DNA from: Janthinobacterium sp. BJB426
Lineage (GTDB): Bacteria > Pseudomonadota > Gammaproteobacteria > Burkholderiales > Burkholderiaceae_D
Direction of reading: 5' to 3'
Assembly (NCBI RefSeq): GCF_002735705.1
Contig: NZ_PDZL01000006.1
Span: 186,001-250,000, forward strand
Length of the DNA stretch: 64,000 bases
The notes beneath the pieces are model-generated. The model ran no database searches. It was not told the DNA's origin and saw only the letters and a program-made list of their open reading frames with translations. A program made the translations under genes and the position numbers. Positions 36,696 through 44,978 of the stretch are shown here, piece after piece (positions within the stretch are counted from its first letter, which is position 1; every line of letters starts with the position of its first letter).

Positions 36696-37133
36696 ATGTT
36701 ATCTGTTGTTGCTTTCCGCCGCCTGGTGCGCGCCAGCGCCATTTACGATGTCCTCATGACGGCCGCGTTTGTCACGCCGTGGACGTTCCTGCTCATGCGC
36801 GAGCACTTGAACGCCCTCAACCTGGCCCTGGGCGGCGCGCCACTGCCAGTGTTCGAACCCTTGCATTTGCTCATCAGCAGCATGATGGGCAGCGTGGTGA
36901 TGGTCTGGTCGGTGCTGCGCATGCTCGATCCGCAGCCGCGCTTCGGCCGCTACGACGCGGTGGCCCGCTACCTGTTTTCCACCTGGATGGCGTGGGCCTT
37001 GCTGATGACGGGCCAGCCCCTGCTGTGGCTGTTCCTCGTGCCGGAACTGGCCTGGGGCCTCGCGCAAAGCTTGCCATTGCGCCGCAGCGAAGGTGTGCGG
37101 GAAGGGCATCCACGCGAATCGCTGTTGAGATGA
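36696..37133 (+). CDS. small hypothetical membrane protein under MerR control
   Basis: A 145-residue protein with four hydrophobic stretches (IYDVLMTAAFVTPWTFLLM; LHLLISSMMGSVVMVWSVL; YLFSTWMAWALLMTGQPLLW; LFLVPELAWGLAQSL), so an integral inner-membrane protein. I do not recognise the family. CAGGAG precedes the ATG at 36696. It is the direct target of the MerR-type promoter and so probably responds to whatever that regulator senses. Confidence 0.75.
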   Translation: MLSVVAFRRLVRASAIYDVLMTAAFVTPWTFLLMREHLNALNLALGGAPLPVFEPLHLLISSMMGSVVMVWSVLRMLDPQPRFGRYDAVARYLFSTWMAWALLMTGQPLLWLFLVPELAWGLAQSLPLRRSEGVREGHPRESLLR

Positions 37134-37207
37134 CGATAACGAAATGCAATAATGGCCGTGCTCGCAGTGCAACAATGACTGCAATGAACGACTCTAAGGG
37201 AATGAAT

Positions 37208-39052
37208 ATGCAGCAGGATGCCGCTGGAAAAAACATGGCGTTGCTCGATCCGGTGGTGGCGCCGCGCATCGCGGTGACGCGCCTGGTGACGGGCCTGCTG
37301 CAAGGCTTGCTGCTGTACTGGCTGTACAGCACGGCCCAGGACAAGGTGTGGCCCGCCACGGAAGCCTATCTGCTGGGTCCGTTGATGTTGATCAGCTTGC
37401 TGCTACCGATCCTGCTGGTATCCAGCCTGGGCCATATGTCGGCGAAGCGCATCGTGCTGTGGATGGCGGGCGCCGCCGTCGTACTGGCCGTGCTGGCCTG
37501 GCATGACGTGGCGCGCGGCGCCGAGCACGTAATCTGGGGCAACTACAAGCCGGGCGCGCCCCTGCGCGTCATTTCCGCCCAGCTGTTCGGTTTTTGTGTG
37601 GTGGGCTTCTATATCGCCCACGCGCTGGTGCTGGCCAGCGCCCAGGATGGCCAGCGCATCGCCCGCTATCCCACCTACTTTGAAATCGCCTGGAAGCTCG
37701 GCATCCAGCTGCTGTTTTCCCTGCTGTTCGTGCTGGGCCTGTGGCTGGTGCTGTGGCTGGGCGGGCAGCTGTTCCTGCTCATCAAGCTGAGTTTCCTGAA
37801 AAAACTGCTGGGCCAGGCCTGGTTCGTGATTCCCGTCATCTGTTTCGCGTTTTCGTTTGCCATCCACATCACGGACGTGCGCCCATCCATCGTGCGTGGC
37901 ATCCGTACCTTGCTGCTGGTGCTGCTGTCGTGGCTGATGCCGATCGCCGCTGTGCTCGTTTCCGGTTTCCTGCTGACCTTGCCCTTCATCGGTTTCGAGC
38001 GCCTGTGGGCCACGCGCCATGCGGCGTCCGTGCTGCTGGGCATGGCCGGCGTGCTGGTGGTGCTGATCAATGCCGCCTTCCAGAATGGCGAAGTGGGCCA
38101 TGGCGTGGCGCGCGGCATCCGCCTCGGCACGCGCCTGGCTTGCCTGTTGCTGCCGTGGGTGGTGGGCATCGCCATCTATGCGCTGACCCTGCGCGTGATG
38201 TCGCATGGCTGGACGTCCGACCGTCTGATCGCTGCCGCCTGTCTGTTGATCGCCACCTGCTACGCCGCCGGCTATGCCTGGGCGGCCAGCAAGTATGGCG
38301 ACTGGCTGCACCTGATCGCCAACGTCAATGTGGCCACCGCCTTTGTTACCCTGCTGGTGCTGTTCGCCCTGTTTTCTCCGCTGGCGGACCCGGCGCGCAT
38401 TTCCGTGGCCAGCCAGATGGCGCGCCTGGACAGCGGCAAGGTCGGCGTGGACAAGTTCGATTTCGAATACCTGCGCTTCCAGGGCGCCCGCTACGGCCAG
38501 GCGGCCCTGCAGGAATTGACGAAACGCACGACGGGGCCGGATGCGGCCATCGTGCGTGCCCGCGCCGACGCCATGCTCAAGCGCCAGAACCGCCTCGACG
38601 AGACGGGCGCGCTGAGCGACGTGTCGATCAACCTGACCCTGCGCCCGGCCACGGCGAAGTTGCCGGACAGCTTCCTGCGCCAGGACTGGACGCAAGTGGG
38701 CCCGGCCTGGCGCCTGCCCGCCTGCCTGAAGCGGGCAGGGCCGCAGTGCGATGCCTACCTGCTCGATTTCGATGGCGATGGCAAGCAGGACGTGCTGCTG
38801 ATCAGCAATGACCCGCGTGCCTCGTCGGTCTTGCTGGCGGAAAAGGAAGACGGCAGCTGGACCGCGCGCGGACAAATCCCCACGGATGCGCTGCGCTGCA
38901 AACCCCTGCGCGAGAAACTGCAGGCGGGCGAGTTCCAGCTGGTGCCGCCGAAAGTGCGCGAACTGGAAGTCGACGGCCAGCGCGTGCCGATGACCTTATA
39001 TACGCCAGAGGACGAGGTCAGCTGTCCCGATGAGACGGCGCCGACTCCGTAA
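37208..39052 (+). CDS. DUF4153-like membrane protein with C-terminal calcium-type loop
   Basis: A 614-residue polytopic protein. About 12 membrane segments in the first 400 residues resemble DUF4153; the remaining 200 form a soluble domain. The soluble part contains the calcium-type loop DFDGDGKQDVLLISND near residue 520, as in EF-hand or VCBS/FG-GAP repeats. AAGGG eight bases upstream favours the ATG at 37208; ATGs at 37175, 37184 and 37202 are in frame. The role is unknown. Confidence 0.75.
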   Translation: MQQDAAGKNMALLDPVVAPRIAVTRLVTGLLQGLLLYWLYSTAQDKVWPATEAYLLGPLMLISLLLPILLVSSLGHMSAKRIVLWMAGAAVVLAVLAWHDVARGAEHVIWGNYKPGAPLRVISAQLFGFCVVGFYIAHALVLASAQDGQRIARYPTYFEIAWKLGIQLLFSLLFVLGLWLVLWLGGQLFLLIKLSFLKKLLGQAWFVIPVICFAFSFAIHITDVRPSIVRGIRTLLLVLLSWLMPIAAVLVSGFLLTLPFIGFERLWATRHAASVLLGMAGVLVVLINAAFQNGEVGHGVARGIRLGTRLACLLLPWVVGIAIYALTLRVMSHGWTSDRLIAAACLLIATCYAAGYAWAASKYGDWLHLIANVNVATAFVTLLVLFALFSPLADPARISVASQMARLDSGKVGVDKFDFEYLRFQGARYGQAALQELTKRTTGPDAAIVRARADAMLKRQNRLDETGALSDVSINLTLRPATAKLPDSFLRQDWTQVGPAWRLPACLKRAGPQCDAYLLDFDGDGKQDVLLISNDPRASSVLLAEKEDGSWTARGQIPTDALRCKPLREKLQAGEFQLVPPKVRELEVDGQRVPMTLYTPEDEVSCPDETAPTP

Positions 39053-39129
39053 ATGGCAGTGAGAGGACTTGGTGCGCCTGAGCAAACCTCTTGATGGCGC
39101 TGAAGGCAGCAACTTCGTGCATTGATTCT

Positions 39130-39161
39130 GACTGTCCAGTATCGGCTGCCACAAGCGGTCA
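39130..39161 (-). repeat. small-gene-associated repeat, copy A (inverted)
   Basis: On the minus strand the element begins TGACCGCTT and ends GGACAGTC, the same termini as the longer copy at 39473-39534, with 15 bases between. It lies just before the small gene at 39181. Confidence 0.45.
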
Positions 39162-39180
39162 CTCGCGCGAGCAAGAAAAA

Positions 39181-39450
39181 ATGGAAGATAAAATAATGCT
39201 CTTGCGGAAGATTCAATCAGCTATTCAGCAGATTCAGCCTCTGGCAGCGAAAGGCTGGCCGCCTGGGCAATCTATCCTACGACAACTAGGTTGGTGCGAA
39301 GGATTTGCGTCTGGATGTCCTACCGACCCAGCGCTAGGGCCACTGTCCATGGGATTGATTGCCACTCGCGAACTTGACATGTACGGCGACAAGCCCGATC
39401 TCGCCTTGTTGATCAACGATATCCAAGACGCTGTGAATTCACTTCATTGA
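39181..39450 (+). CDS. small hypothetical protein in a low-GC island
   Basis: An 89-residue acidic, probably helical protein (IMLLRKIQSAIQQIQPLAAK near the N-terminus; LALLINDIQDAVNSL at the C-terminus) with a central WCEGFASGCPTDPALGPLS. I do not recognise it; its size and setting are compatible with an immunity-type protein, but nothing proves that. Possible starts are ATG 39181 and the in-frame ATG at 39196. Flanked by related hairpin repeats. Confidence 0.5.
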   Translation: MEDKIMLLRKIQSAIQQIQPLAAKGWPPGQSILRQLGWCEGFASGCPTDPALGPLSMGLIATRELDMYGDKPDLALLINDIQDAVNSLH

Positions 39451-39472
39451 TCCGCCTACTTCGGTAGTTCTA

Positions 39473-39534
39473 TGACCGCTTCGGGTCGGAAGCTGTCGCA
39501 CATGAAGGCGGCAACCGGCCAGAAGCGGACAGTC
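39473..39534 (+). repeat. small-gene-associated repeat, copy B (hairpin)
   Basis: The arms GACCGCTTCGGGTCGGAAGC and GCAACCGGCCAGAAGCGGAC are imperfect inverted repeats (about 15 of 20 positions pair) separated by some 18 bases. It is the most complete copy and lies between the genes at 39181 and 39573. Confidence 0.6.
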
Positions 39535-39572
39535 GCATTTCGTTAACGCCAGTGGAAAGTAAGAGGAATTTG

Positions 39573-39848
39573 GTGTCAAATCTTTCGATTCTCGAACGGC
39601 TGGAAGATTTACTTTCGGCTTATGGCAAAGGTGAGTTGACTCGCGATGCGTTTGTAGATTTTCTCAGCAATAGCATCCGAGCGCTTGAAGGTGTTCCGAT
39701 TAGTGTTACTCATGAATTTCGACGGCACGAATATGCTATCGAAACAGAAGGTTATTTTGATGAGGAAGGGTTTGAGTCTCGGCAAGACTCAGCTCAAGAA
39801 CGCTTGCTTTCTTGGATTCTTGAACTCAAGCGTATTTATGGAATATAG
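39573..39848 (+). CDS. small hypothetical protein in a low-GC island
   Basis: A 91-residue acidic protein, helical at both ends (LSILERLEDLLSAYGKGELT; RLLSWILELKRIYGI). GAGGA about 8 bases upstream supports the GTG at 39573; an in-frame GTG at 39552 is possible. Base composition is clearly lower in GC than neighbouring genes. No family recognised. It stands between repeat copies B and C. Confidence 0.55.
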   Translation: MSNLSILERLEDLLSAYGKGELTRDAFVDFLSNSIRALEGVPISVTHEFRRHEYAIETEGYFDEEGFESRQDSAQERLLSWILELKRIYGI

Positions 39849-39883
39849 GTGAGCAACCTTCCAAACAATGCCCAAGGTTGATG

Positions 39884-39935
39884 GGCCGCTTAGGGGCGGA
39901 AACTGCCAACGACGATAACCGGCCAGAGGCTGTCA
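39884..39935 (+). repeat. small-gene-associated repeat, copy C
   Basis: It aligns with copy B as GGCCGCTTAGGGGCGGAAACTG, here split as GGCCGCTTAGGGG then CGGAAACTGCC, a shorter centre, and AACCGGCCAGAGGC. It lies between the small genes at 39573 and 39955. Confidence 0.55.
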
Positions 39936-39954
39936 CTGAAGCACAGGAAATATC

Positions 39955-40266
39955 ATGTCCATTGCAAGAAAAGGAAGCCGCCGGATTATTGTCGATTCTT
40001 TACCATATCGATGGTCGGTCAGCCTGCCTGCCTGTACACAGGCCATGGGGGAAACGAATGTGTCTTTCGCAGTCGAATCTGAAAACGGTGGCCGAACCAC
40101 TCTTCTGGTGAGAACAGATATCGCACGTCCGGATATTTGGCTGGGTAATTTTACGCGTGCTATCACGCCCTCAGTCGTGGAGCACGCTATTCGACAGGCA
40201 TTGAGGAAGGGGTGGTATCCCAGCCAATGTGGAAGCTCCTTTGAAATGACAATGCGACTCGCTTGA
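39955..40266 (+). CDS. conserved small hypothetical protein
   Basis: A 103-residue protein: basic start SIARKGSRRIIVDSLPYRWS, then VSFAVESENGG and TRAITPSVVEHAIRQALRKG, then WYPSQCG. I recall similar small proteins (a basic RRI-V-D-Y-W start and an A-I-R-A---GW-P end) as uncharacterised conserved proteins in many proteobacteria. Function unknown. It follows repeat copy C. Confidence 0.6.
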   Translation: MSIARKGSRRIIVDSLPYRWSVSLPACTQAMGETNVSFAVESENGGRTTLLVRTDIARPDIWLGNFTRAITPSVVEHAIRQALRKGWYPSQCGSSFEMTMRLA

Positions 40267-40407
40267 GCCCACTGACAATCCGCCAGTCGCGTTGTGCACC
40301 TACGGTGGGCGCTGCAGTCCATTATCAACATTGACAATGCCCTTCGGCACTGTCGGCCGCAAGCGGCTGCGGTTTGTTCCCATCATCGATGTTATTTAAT
40401 TATTTCT

Positions 40408-40431
40408 ACAATATATTGCGCAACATATTGT
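40408..40431. promoter_or_regulatory. 24-bp palindrome, probable MarR operator
   Basis: The half-sites ACAATATATTGC and GCAACATATTGT pair at 11 of 12 positions. The right end overlaps TATGAT (40431-40436), a likely -10 box for the S41 peptidase gene 33 bases downstream. Length and symmetry suit a MarR dimer, and a MarR gene ends this operon. Confidence 0.65.
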
Positions 40432-40463
40432 ATGATTGAGACTCACCGAGGGGGAACATTAGA

Positions 40464-41795
40464 ATGCGCTATCACTTATGTCTGCTTCAAACGCTGTCGG
40501 CACTGTCCATCATGTGCGCACCGGGCGCTTTTGCCGAGGAGCCAAGCATCTCGCGCAACGAAAAGAGCGAGATCATCGCCTCCCTCAATAGCACCTTGAA
40601 TGCAAACTATGCGTTTCCTGACATCGCAAGAAAGATTGCGCCGGTGCTTCAGGCGCATCTGGCAAACGGAGATTATGACTCGGCGACGACGCAGGCAGCG
40701 TTTGCGAGCAAGCTGACGGACGATCTCATCAAAGTCAGCGGCGACCTGCATTTTTTCGTGGGTGCCGACGCAAAATGGATCGCGGAATTCAAGGCAAAAG
40801 CCAATCCGACGCTCAAGACCAAGATACGCAAAGAAGAATCGAGCAGGCTGGAGGAGACCAATTTTGGTTTCGATGAGGTCGCTCGCCTGAAGGGAAATAT
40901 CGGTTATATACGATTCAGCTATTTTGCCGATCCGGAGCTTGCCTATGATACGGCGGCATCCGTTATGCGCTTCGTCGGCAATACGGACGCCCTCATTATC
41001 GATTTGCGCTATAACAATGGAGGACATCTGGAAATGGCGCAGTTTCTAGCGAGCTATTTCTTCTCCAGCGAGAAAGACCAGCTGCTCTTTGACTATTATT
41101 ATAATGAGGATGGCAAGCGTATCCAGCGCGGGCAATGGGTGCTGCCGGGCCTGCCAGGCAAGCGCATGGTGGACAAGCCGGTGTATATCCTGACCGGTTC
41201 CACGTCGTTTTCCTCCGCAGAATGGTTTTCCTATGCGATGAAGAAGCTCGGGAGAGCGACACTGATCGGGGAGCGGACCGCCGGTGGTGCGCATCCGGTT
41301 GCGCGCAAGCCCCTCAATGACGATTATTTCGTGCAAGTGCCGATCGGCCAGATCCAGGATCCCGTGGAGCATGGCGATTTCGAAGGAGTTGGCGTGCAAC
41401 CCGATATTCCAAGCCCGTCCATTCGCGCGCTGCCTCTGGCGCACAAGCTGGCGCTTGAAAACCTGGCGAAGACCGATGACGCCAGGCGAACCGAACTTGC
41501 CTGGCTGCTCCCCAGCTTGACGGCAGCGATCGAGCGCCCGCATGTCGATGCCGGGCTGCTGACGAGCGCCGCCGGAAAATATGAAGGCCGCCAGCTCGTC
41601 CTGGACAATGGCACGCTCTACACTATCTGGCGCGACCGGTTTCGGGTCGCGCTTGAGCCGATCGGTCCCGACCTGTTCGCGGTGGAAGGCGTGTCGGGTT
41701 TTCGATACCGCTTGAATGTTTCGCGCGGGAAAGTGACGGCGCTGGAACGCGTGAACCAGGACGGCAGCATCCAGAGGTACAAGCGCCTTGACTAA
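40464..41795 (+). CDS. S41-family peptidase, secreted
   Basis: A 443-residue protein with a signal peptide (LQTLSALSIMCAPGAFA, cleavage after residue 24), an N-terminal helical domain and an S41 (IRBP/tricorn-like) catalytic domain: NIGYIRFSYF, DALIIDLRYNNGGHLEMAQF, then TGSTSFSSAEWFSYAMKKLG with the nucleophile Ser, and GERTAGGAHP with the conserved Glu. No PDZ domain is evident. The C-terminal 90 residues look like a lipocalin-type or YEGRQ repeat tail. Base composition and style differ from the chromosome, suggesting transfer. It overlaps the MarR gene by 8 bases. Confidence 0.85.
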   Translation: MRYHLCLLQTLSALSIMCAPGAFAEEPSISRNEKSEIIASLNSTLNANYAFPDIARKIAPVLQAHLANGDYDSATTQAAFASKLTDDLIKVSGDLHFFVGADAKWIAEFKAKANPTLKTKIRKEESSRLEETNFGFDEVARLKGNIGYIRFSYFADPELAYDTAASVMRFVGNTDALIIDLRYNNGGHLEMAQFLASYFFSSEKDQLLFDYYYNEDGKRIQRGQWVLPGLPGKRMVDKPVYILTGSTSFSSAEWFSYAMKKLGRATLIGERTAGGAHPVARKPLNDDYFVQVPIGQIQDPVEHGDFEGVGVQPDIPSPSIRALPLAHKLALENLAKTDDARRTELAWLLPSLTAAIERPHVDAGLLTSAAGKYEGRQLVLDNGTLYTIWRDRFRVALEPIGPDLFAVEGVSGFRYRLNVSRGKVTALERVNQDGSIQRYKRLD

Positions 41796-42273
41796 GAAGA
41801 CACCTCACCCGGCCGCGATCGATGACGCCGTGTTTCTCGGCCGAGCCGTCGAACGGCTGAGCATTCTGATCGCTGAGCAATCCCAGACCGTCTTCGATAC
41901 GATGGGGATCGTCATCCCGGTGCGTTCGTGTTCGCTGATGACTGTTCTTGCCACGCTCGGCGCGGCCTCCGCTTCGGATCTGGCGCGCGAACTCGGACAT
42001 TCGCACCAGTTGGTCATGCAAAAGATACCCAAGCTGCTGCGTCTGGGCCTCATACAATATCGGAATGATGACAATGATGCCCGGCGGCGGATATTCATGC
42101 TCACTGATGAGGGCTTGTCGCAGCTTGCGAAATTCGAGCAGTGCACTGTGCTGATACGGGCGGCCTATGCCGGCTTGTTTGCCGAGGTAGGGGACGTCAG
42201 GCAATTCGTGGATCGGGCCGCAGATGCGCTCAACGAGAGGCCGCTGGACAAACGCATCAATTCCCCGGCCTGA
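41788..42273 (+). CDS. MarR-family regulator
   Basis: A 161-residue winged-helix regulator with SASDLARELGHSHQLVMQKI as recognition helices and a wing containing RNDDNDARRRIFMLTDEG. The start lies inside the S41 gene (8-base overlap), so the two are translationally coupled, and the long palindrome at 40408-40431 is its probable target. Its ligand is unknown. Confidence 0.85.
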   Translation: MTKKTPHPAAIDDAVFLGRAVERLSILIAEQSQTVFDTMGIVIPVRSCSLMTVLATLGAASASDLARELGHSHQLVMQKIPKLLRLGLIQYRNDDNDARRRIFMLTDEGLSQLAKFEQCTVLIRAAYAGLFAEVGDVRQFVDRAADALNERPLDKRINSPA

Positions 42274-42461
42274 CGCAGACGGTGTCCACTTCAGGCCACG
42301 AGCAGAGCGTTCCTGATGCTTGTCCGGGCGAGGCGGCCTGTTTCGCTGCTGTAGCAGTCGTTCGACTGATACAGCATGTGCTTGTATGCGGCGCCTTGTG
42401 CCTTGTCCCCGCCGTGCCGCGCTTCTAGACTGGGGCCTTCTCCACGCTGCGATTGACTGCC

Positions 42462-43046
42462 ATGACCGAACTCCTGCCCCTGATGAGCTATTGCTTTGTG
42501 ATGTCCGCCACGCCCGGGCCGAACAACGTCATGCTGGCCACCACCGGCGCCAATTTCGGCTATCGCGGTGCGCTGCCGGTGATCCTCGGCATCCAGGCCG
42601 GTATCTTTGTGCAGACCATGCTCATGTGCGTGGGGCTGGGCAGCGTGTTCGTCGCTTATCCGATGGCGCAGCAGGTGCTGCGTATCGCGGGCGCGCTGTA
42701 CCTGATGTTCCTGGCCTGGAAGCTTGCCGGCGCCTCGGTGGCGGGAAGCAGCACAGCGAAAGCCGTGTCGTTTGCGCAGGCGGCGCTGTTTCAGGCGCTG
42801 AATCCCAAGAGCTGGCTCAAGGCGGTCACCATGGCGTCCGTATTCATGCCTGCACAGGGCAACATGCTTGCCAGTGCGCTGCTGGTGTCCGTGATCGGCA
42901 CCGTGGTAGGCATGCCGTGCAACGCCATGTGGGCGCTGTTCGGCGTCTCGATCCGCCGCGTGCTGAAAGCGCCACGCAACCAGCGCATATTCAATCTGAC
43001 GATGGGCGCCATCCTGCTGGTACTCGCCGTGATGTTTTTACGCTAG
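42462..43046 (+). CDS. LysE/RhtB-family amino-acid exporter
   Basis: A 194-residue membrane protein of the LysE superfamily: the N-terminal SATPGPNNVMLATTGANFGY is the family signature, and ALNPKSWLKAVTMASVFMP follows the third segment. It exports amino acids or related metabolites. It is followed 10 bases later by a MocR-type regulator, its probable controller. The upstream gap holds a loose dyad ATACA-N9-TGTAT (42369-42387). Confidence 0.9.
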   Translation: MTELLPLMSYCFVMSATPGPNNVMLATTGANFGYRGALPVILGIQAGIFVQTMLMCVGLGSVFVAYPMAQQVLRIAGALYLMFLAWKLAGASVAGSSTAKAVSFAQAALFQALNPKSWLKAVTMASVFMPAQGNMLASALLVSVIGTVVGMPCNAMWALFGVSIRRVLKAPRNQRIFNLTMGAILLVLAVMFLR

Positions 43047-43056
43047 ACTTCCACCC

Positions 43057-44499
43057 ATGTTCGCCATCGACCGCTCCTCGCCCATCGCCCTGTTCAAGCA
43101 GATCGAGGCCGCATTGCGCCAGCAGATCGCGCAACGCGTCCTGTCTGGCGGCACCAGGCTGCCGTCGATCCGTCAGCTCGCCACGCAGCTCGCGGTCAGC
43201 ACCAACACCGTGGTGGTGGCGTATGACCGGCTGGTGGCCGCAGGCGTCATCGATACGCACGGCACGACAGGCTTCTTCGTCTGCGCACCCACCGACGCCA
43301 GCCGCGCCATTCCCGACGAGGTGGCGCTGGAAGCGGGCCAGGAGCAGGAGCCGGTCTGGCTGAGCCAGCAAGTGAACGACCAGCGGCCGGGCGTGCTGCT
43401 AGCCAGCAGCGGCGCCTTGCCCCCCACCTGGCTGCAGGACGCGCTGCCGGCCGCCGCCGTGCAACGTGGCCTGGCGCGCAGCGCGGCTGGCATGGCCTCG
43501 CGCTGTCCGCCGCAAGGTCTGGCCGAACTGCGCGAGCAGATCGCGCTGCTGATGCGCGGCATCGGCATCGCCGCGGACGCCAGCCACATCCTCACCACTT
43601 TCGGCGGCACCCATGCCATCGATCTGATCTGCCGCACGTTTCTGCAGCCCGGCGATACGGTGCTGGTGGAAGACCCCGGATACTTCCTGATGTTCGGCAG
43701 GCTGCGCCAGGACGGCGTGCGCCTGGTGCCCATCAAGCGCCGCCCCGATGGCCTCGACCTGGACGAACTGGAAGCGGCCTGCCGCGCGCACCGTCCGCGC
43801 CTGCTGTTCGTGCAGACGGCATTGCACAATCCCACCGGGTGGAGCAGCAGCGCCGCCAACCTGCACAAGGTGCTGATCATGGCGCAGCAGTACGGCTTCC
43901 TGATCGCCGAAGACGACGTGCACGGCCATTTCCAGCCGGGCCACAGCACGCGGCTGGCGTCGCTGTCCGGACTGGACGGCGTGATCTATTACTCGAGCCT
44001 GTGCAAGGCGCTGAGCCCGGCCCTGCGCATGGGCTACCTGGCCGCGGCGCCCGCCCTGCTCAAGTTGCTGATGCGCACCAAGATCCACTCCATCATGACC
44101 TTGCCTGCGCTGAACGAATACGTGCTGCTGGAAGTGCTCAAGGCCGGCAACCTGCGCAAGCACCTGGAGCGGCTGCAACGCAAGATCATGGTGGCGCGCA
44201 ACGCCAGCACGCGGCAACTGAGCGCGGCCGGCGTGCTGTTCGAGCAGCCCGGCGACGCAGGCATTTTCCTGTGGGGCAGCATGCCCGAAGGGCTGGACGT
44301 GGACTTGCTGGTGCAGGACGCCTACCGCAACAAGATCCTGCTGATGCGCGGCGCCGCGTTCTCGGCCAACGACACGCCCGACCAGCACATCCGCTTCAAC
44401 GTCGCCTTCAGCCAGCATCCGCGCGTGAGCGCCTACCTTGATGAACGCCTGCGCGCGGTGGCTGGCGCGCGCTCAAGCCTGGCCCGCGCCTTTCTTTAG
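43057..44499 (+). CDS. MocR/PdxR-type GntR regulator with aminotransferase domain
   Basis: A 480-residue fusion: an N-terminal GntR winged helix (about residues 5-70; LPSIRQLATQLAVSTNTVVV) and a fold I PLP domain (about 105-470) with TFGGTHAIDLICRTFLQPGD, ALHNPTGWSSS, EDDVHG and the PLP Lys317 in SLCKALSPALRMGYL (usually SKTLSP). MocR proteins sense PLP-bound amino compounds rather than transaminate. Next to a LysE-type exporter, it probably senses the exported amino acid. Confidence 0.92.
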   Translation: MFAIDRSSPIALFKQIEAALRQQIAQRVLSGGTRLPSIRQLATQLAVSTNTVVVAYDRLVAAGVIDTHGTTGFFVCAPTDASRAIPDEVALEAGQEQEPVWLSQQVNDQRPGVLLASSGALPPTWLQDALPAAAVQRGLARSAAGMASRCPPQGLAELREQIALLMRGIGIAADASHILTTFGGTHAIDLICRTFLQPGDTVLVEDPGYFLMFGRLRQDGVRLVPIKRRPDGLDLDELEAACRAHRPRLLFVQTALHNPTGWSSSAANLHKVLIMAQQYGFLIAEDDVHGHFQPGHSTRLASLSGLDGVIYYSSLCKALSPALRMGYLAAAPALLKLLMRTKIHSIMTLPALNEYVLLEVLKAGNLRKHLERLQRKIMVARNASTRQLSAAGVLFEQPGDAGIFLWGSMPEGLDVDLLVQDAYRNKILLMRGAAFSANDTPDQHIRFNVAFSQHPRVSAYLDERLRAVAGARSSLARAFL

Positions 44500-44557
44500 T
44501 TTTTATTGGTATTCTGGACGAACGATTGTTTCGTCAACGTGTGAGCAAGGAAACGCC

Positions 44558-44956
44558 ATGAAAAAACAGATCATCCTCAACCTGCCCGTCAAGGACCTGG
44601 ATAAATCCAGGGCCTTCTTTTCCGCCCTTGGCTTTACCTTCGATTCCCGCTTCAGCGGCGAGAACGCGGCCTTCATGAACATCGTCGACCGCAGCATCCA
44701 GGCCATGCTGACGACGGAAGCCTTCTTCCAGTCGCTGATCGGCAAGCCGGTGGCGAATGCGAAGGAGGCCAATGAAGTCGTCATTTGCCTGAGTTGCGAA
44801 AGCCGGGAAGAGGTGGATGGCCTGATCGCCAGGGCGGCGGCCGCCGGTGGCCGCATACCGCATCCGCCCGAGGACCATGGCTTCATGTATGACCAGGGCT
44901 TCGAGGATATCGATGGCCACCTGTGGAACCTGGTCTGGACGGCGCCGGAAGCCTGA
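44558..44956 (+). CDS. VOC/glyoxalase-like protein
   Basis: A 132-residue vicinal-oxygen-chelate protein with two beta-alpha-beta-beta-beta modules: KQIILNLPVKDLDKSRAFFS with ALGFTFD, and a C-terminal GFMYDQGFEDIDGHLWNLVW. The C-terminal Glu and His match the PhnB/glyoxalase-like pattern of VOC proteins; no specific reaction can be assigned. CAAGGAA precedes the ATG at 44558. Confidence 0.85.
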   Translation: MKKQIILNLPVKDLDKSRAFFSALGFTFDSRFSGENAAFMNIVDRSIQAMLTTEAFFQSLIGKPVANAKEANEVVICLSCESREEVDGLIARAAAAGGRIPHPPEDHGFMYDQGFEDIDGHLWNLVWTAPEA

Positions 44957-44978
44957 CGATTGAGACTAGCCGGCTGTA

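Noticed and set aside
37403..38875. Long antisense frame under the DUF4153 gene
   Set aside because: The translated product is Gln/His/Arg-rich, typical of a shadow frame; the plus strand has coherent membrane segments.
39473..39534. Integron attC site
   Set aside because: The hairpin lies between small genes as attC would, but the conserved RYYYAAC and GTTRRRY core sites are not found at its ends and no integrase is in the window.
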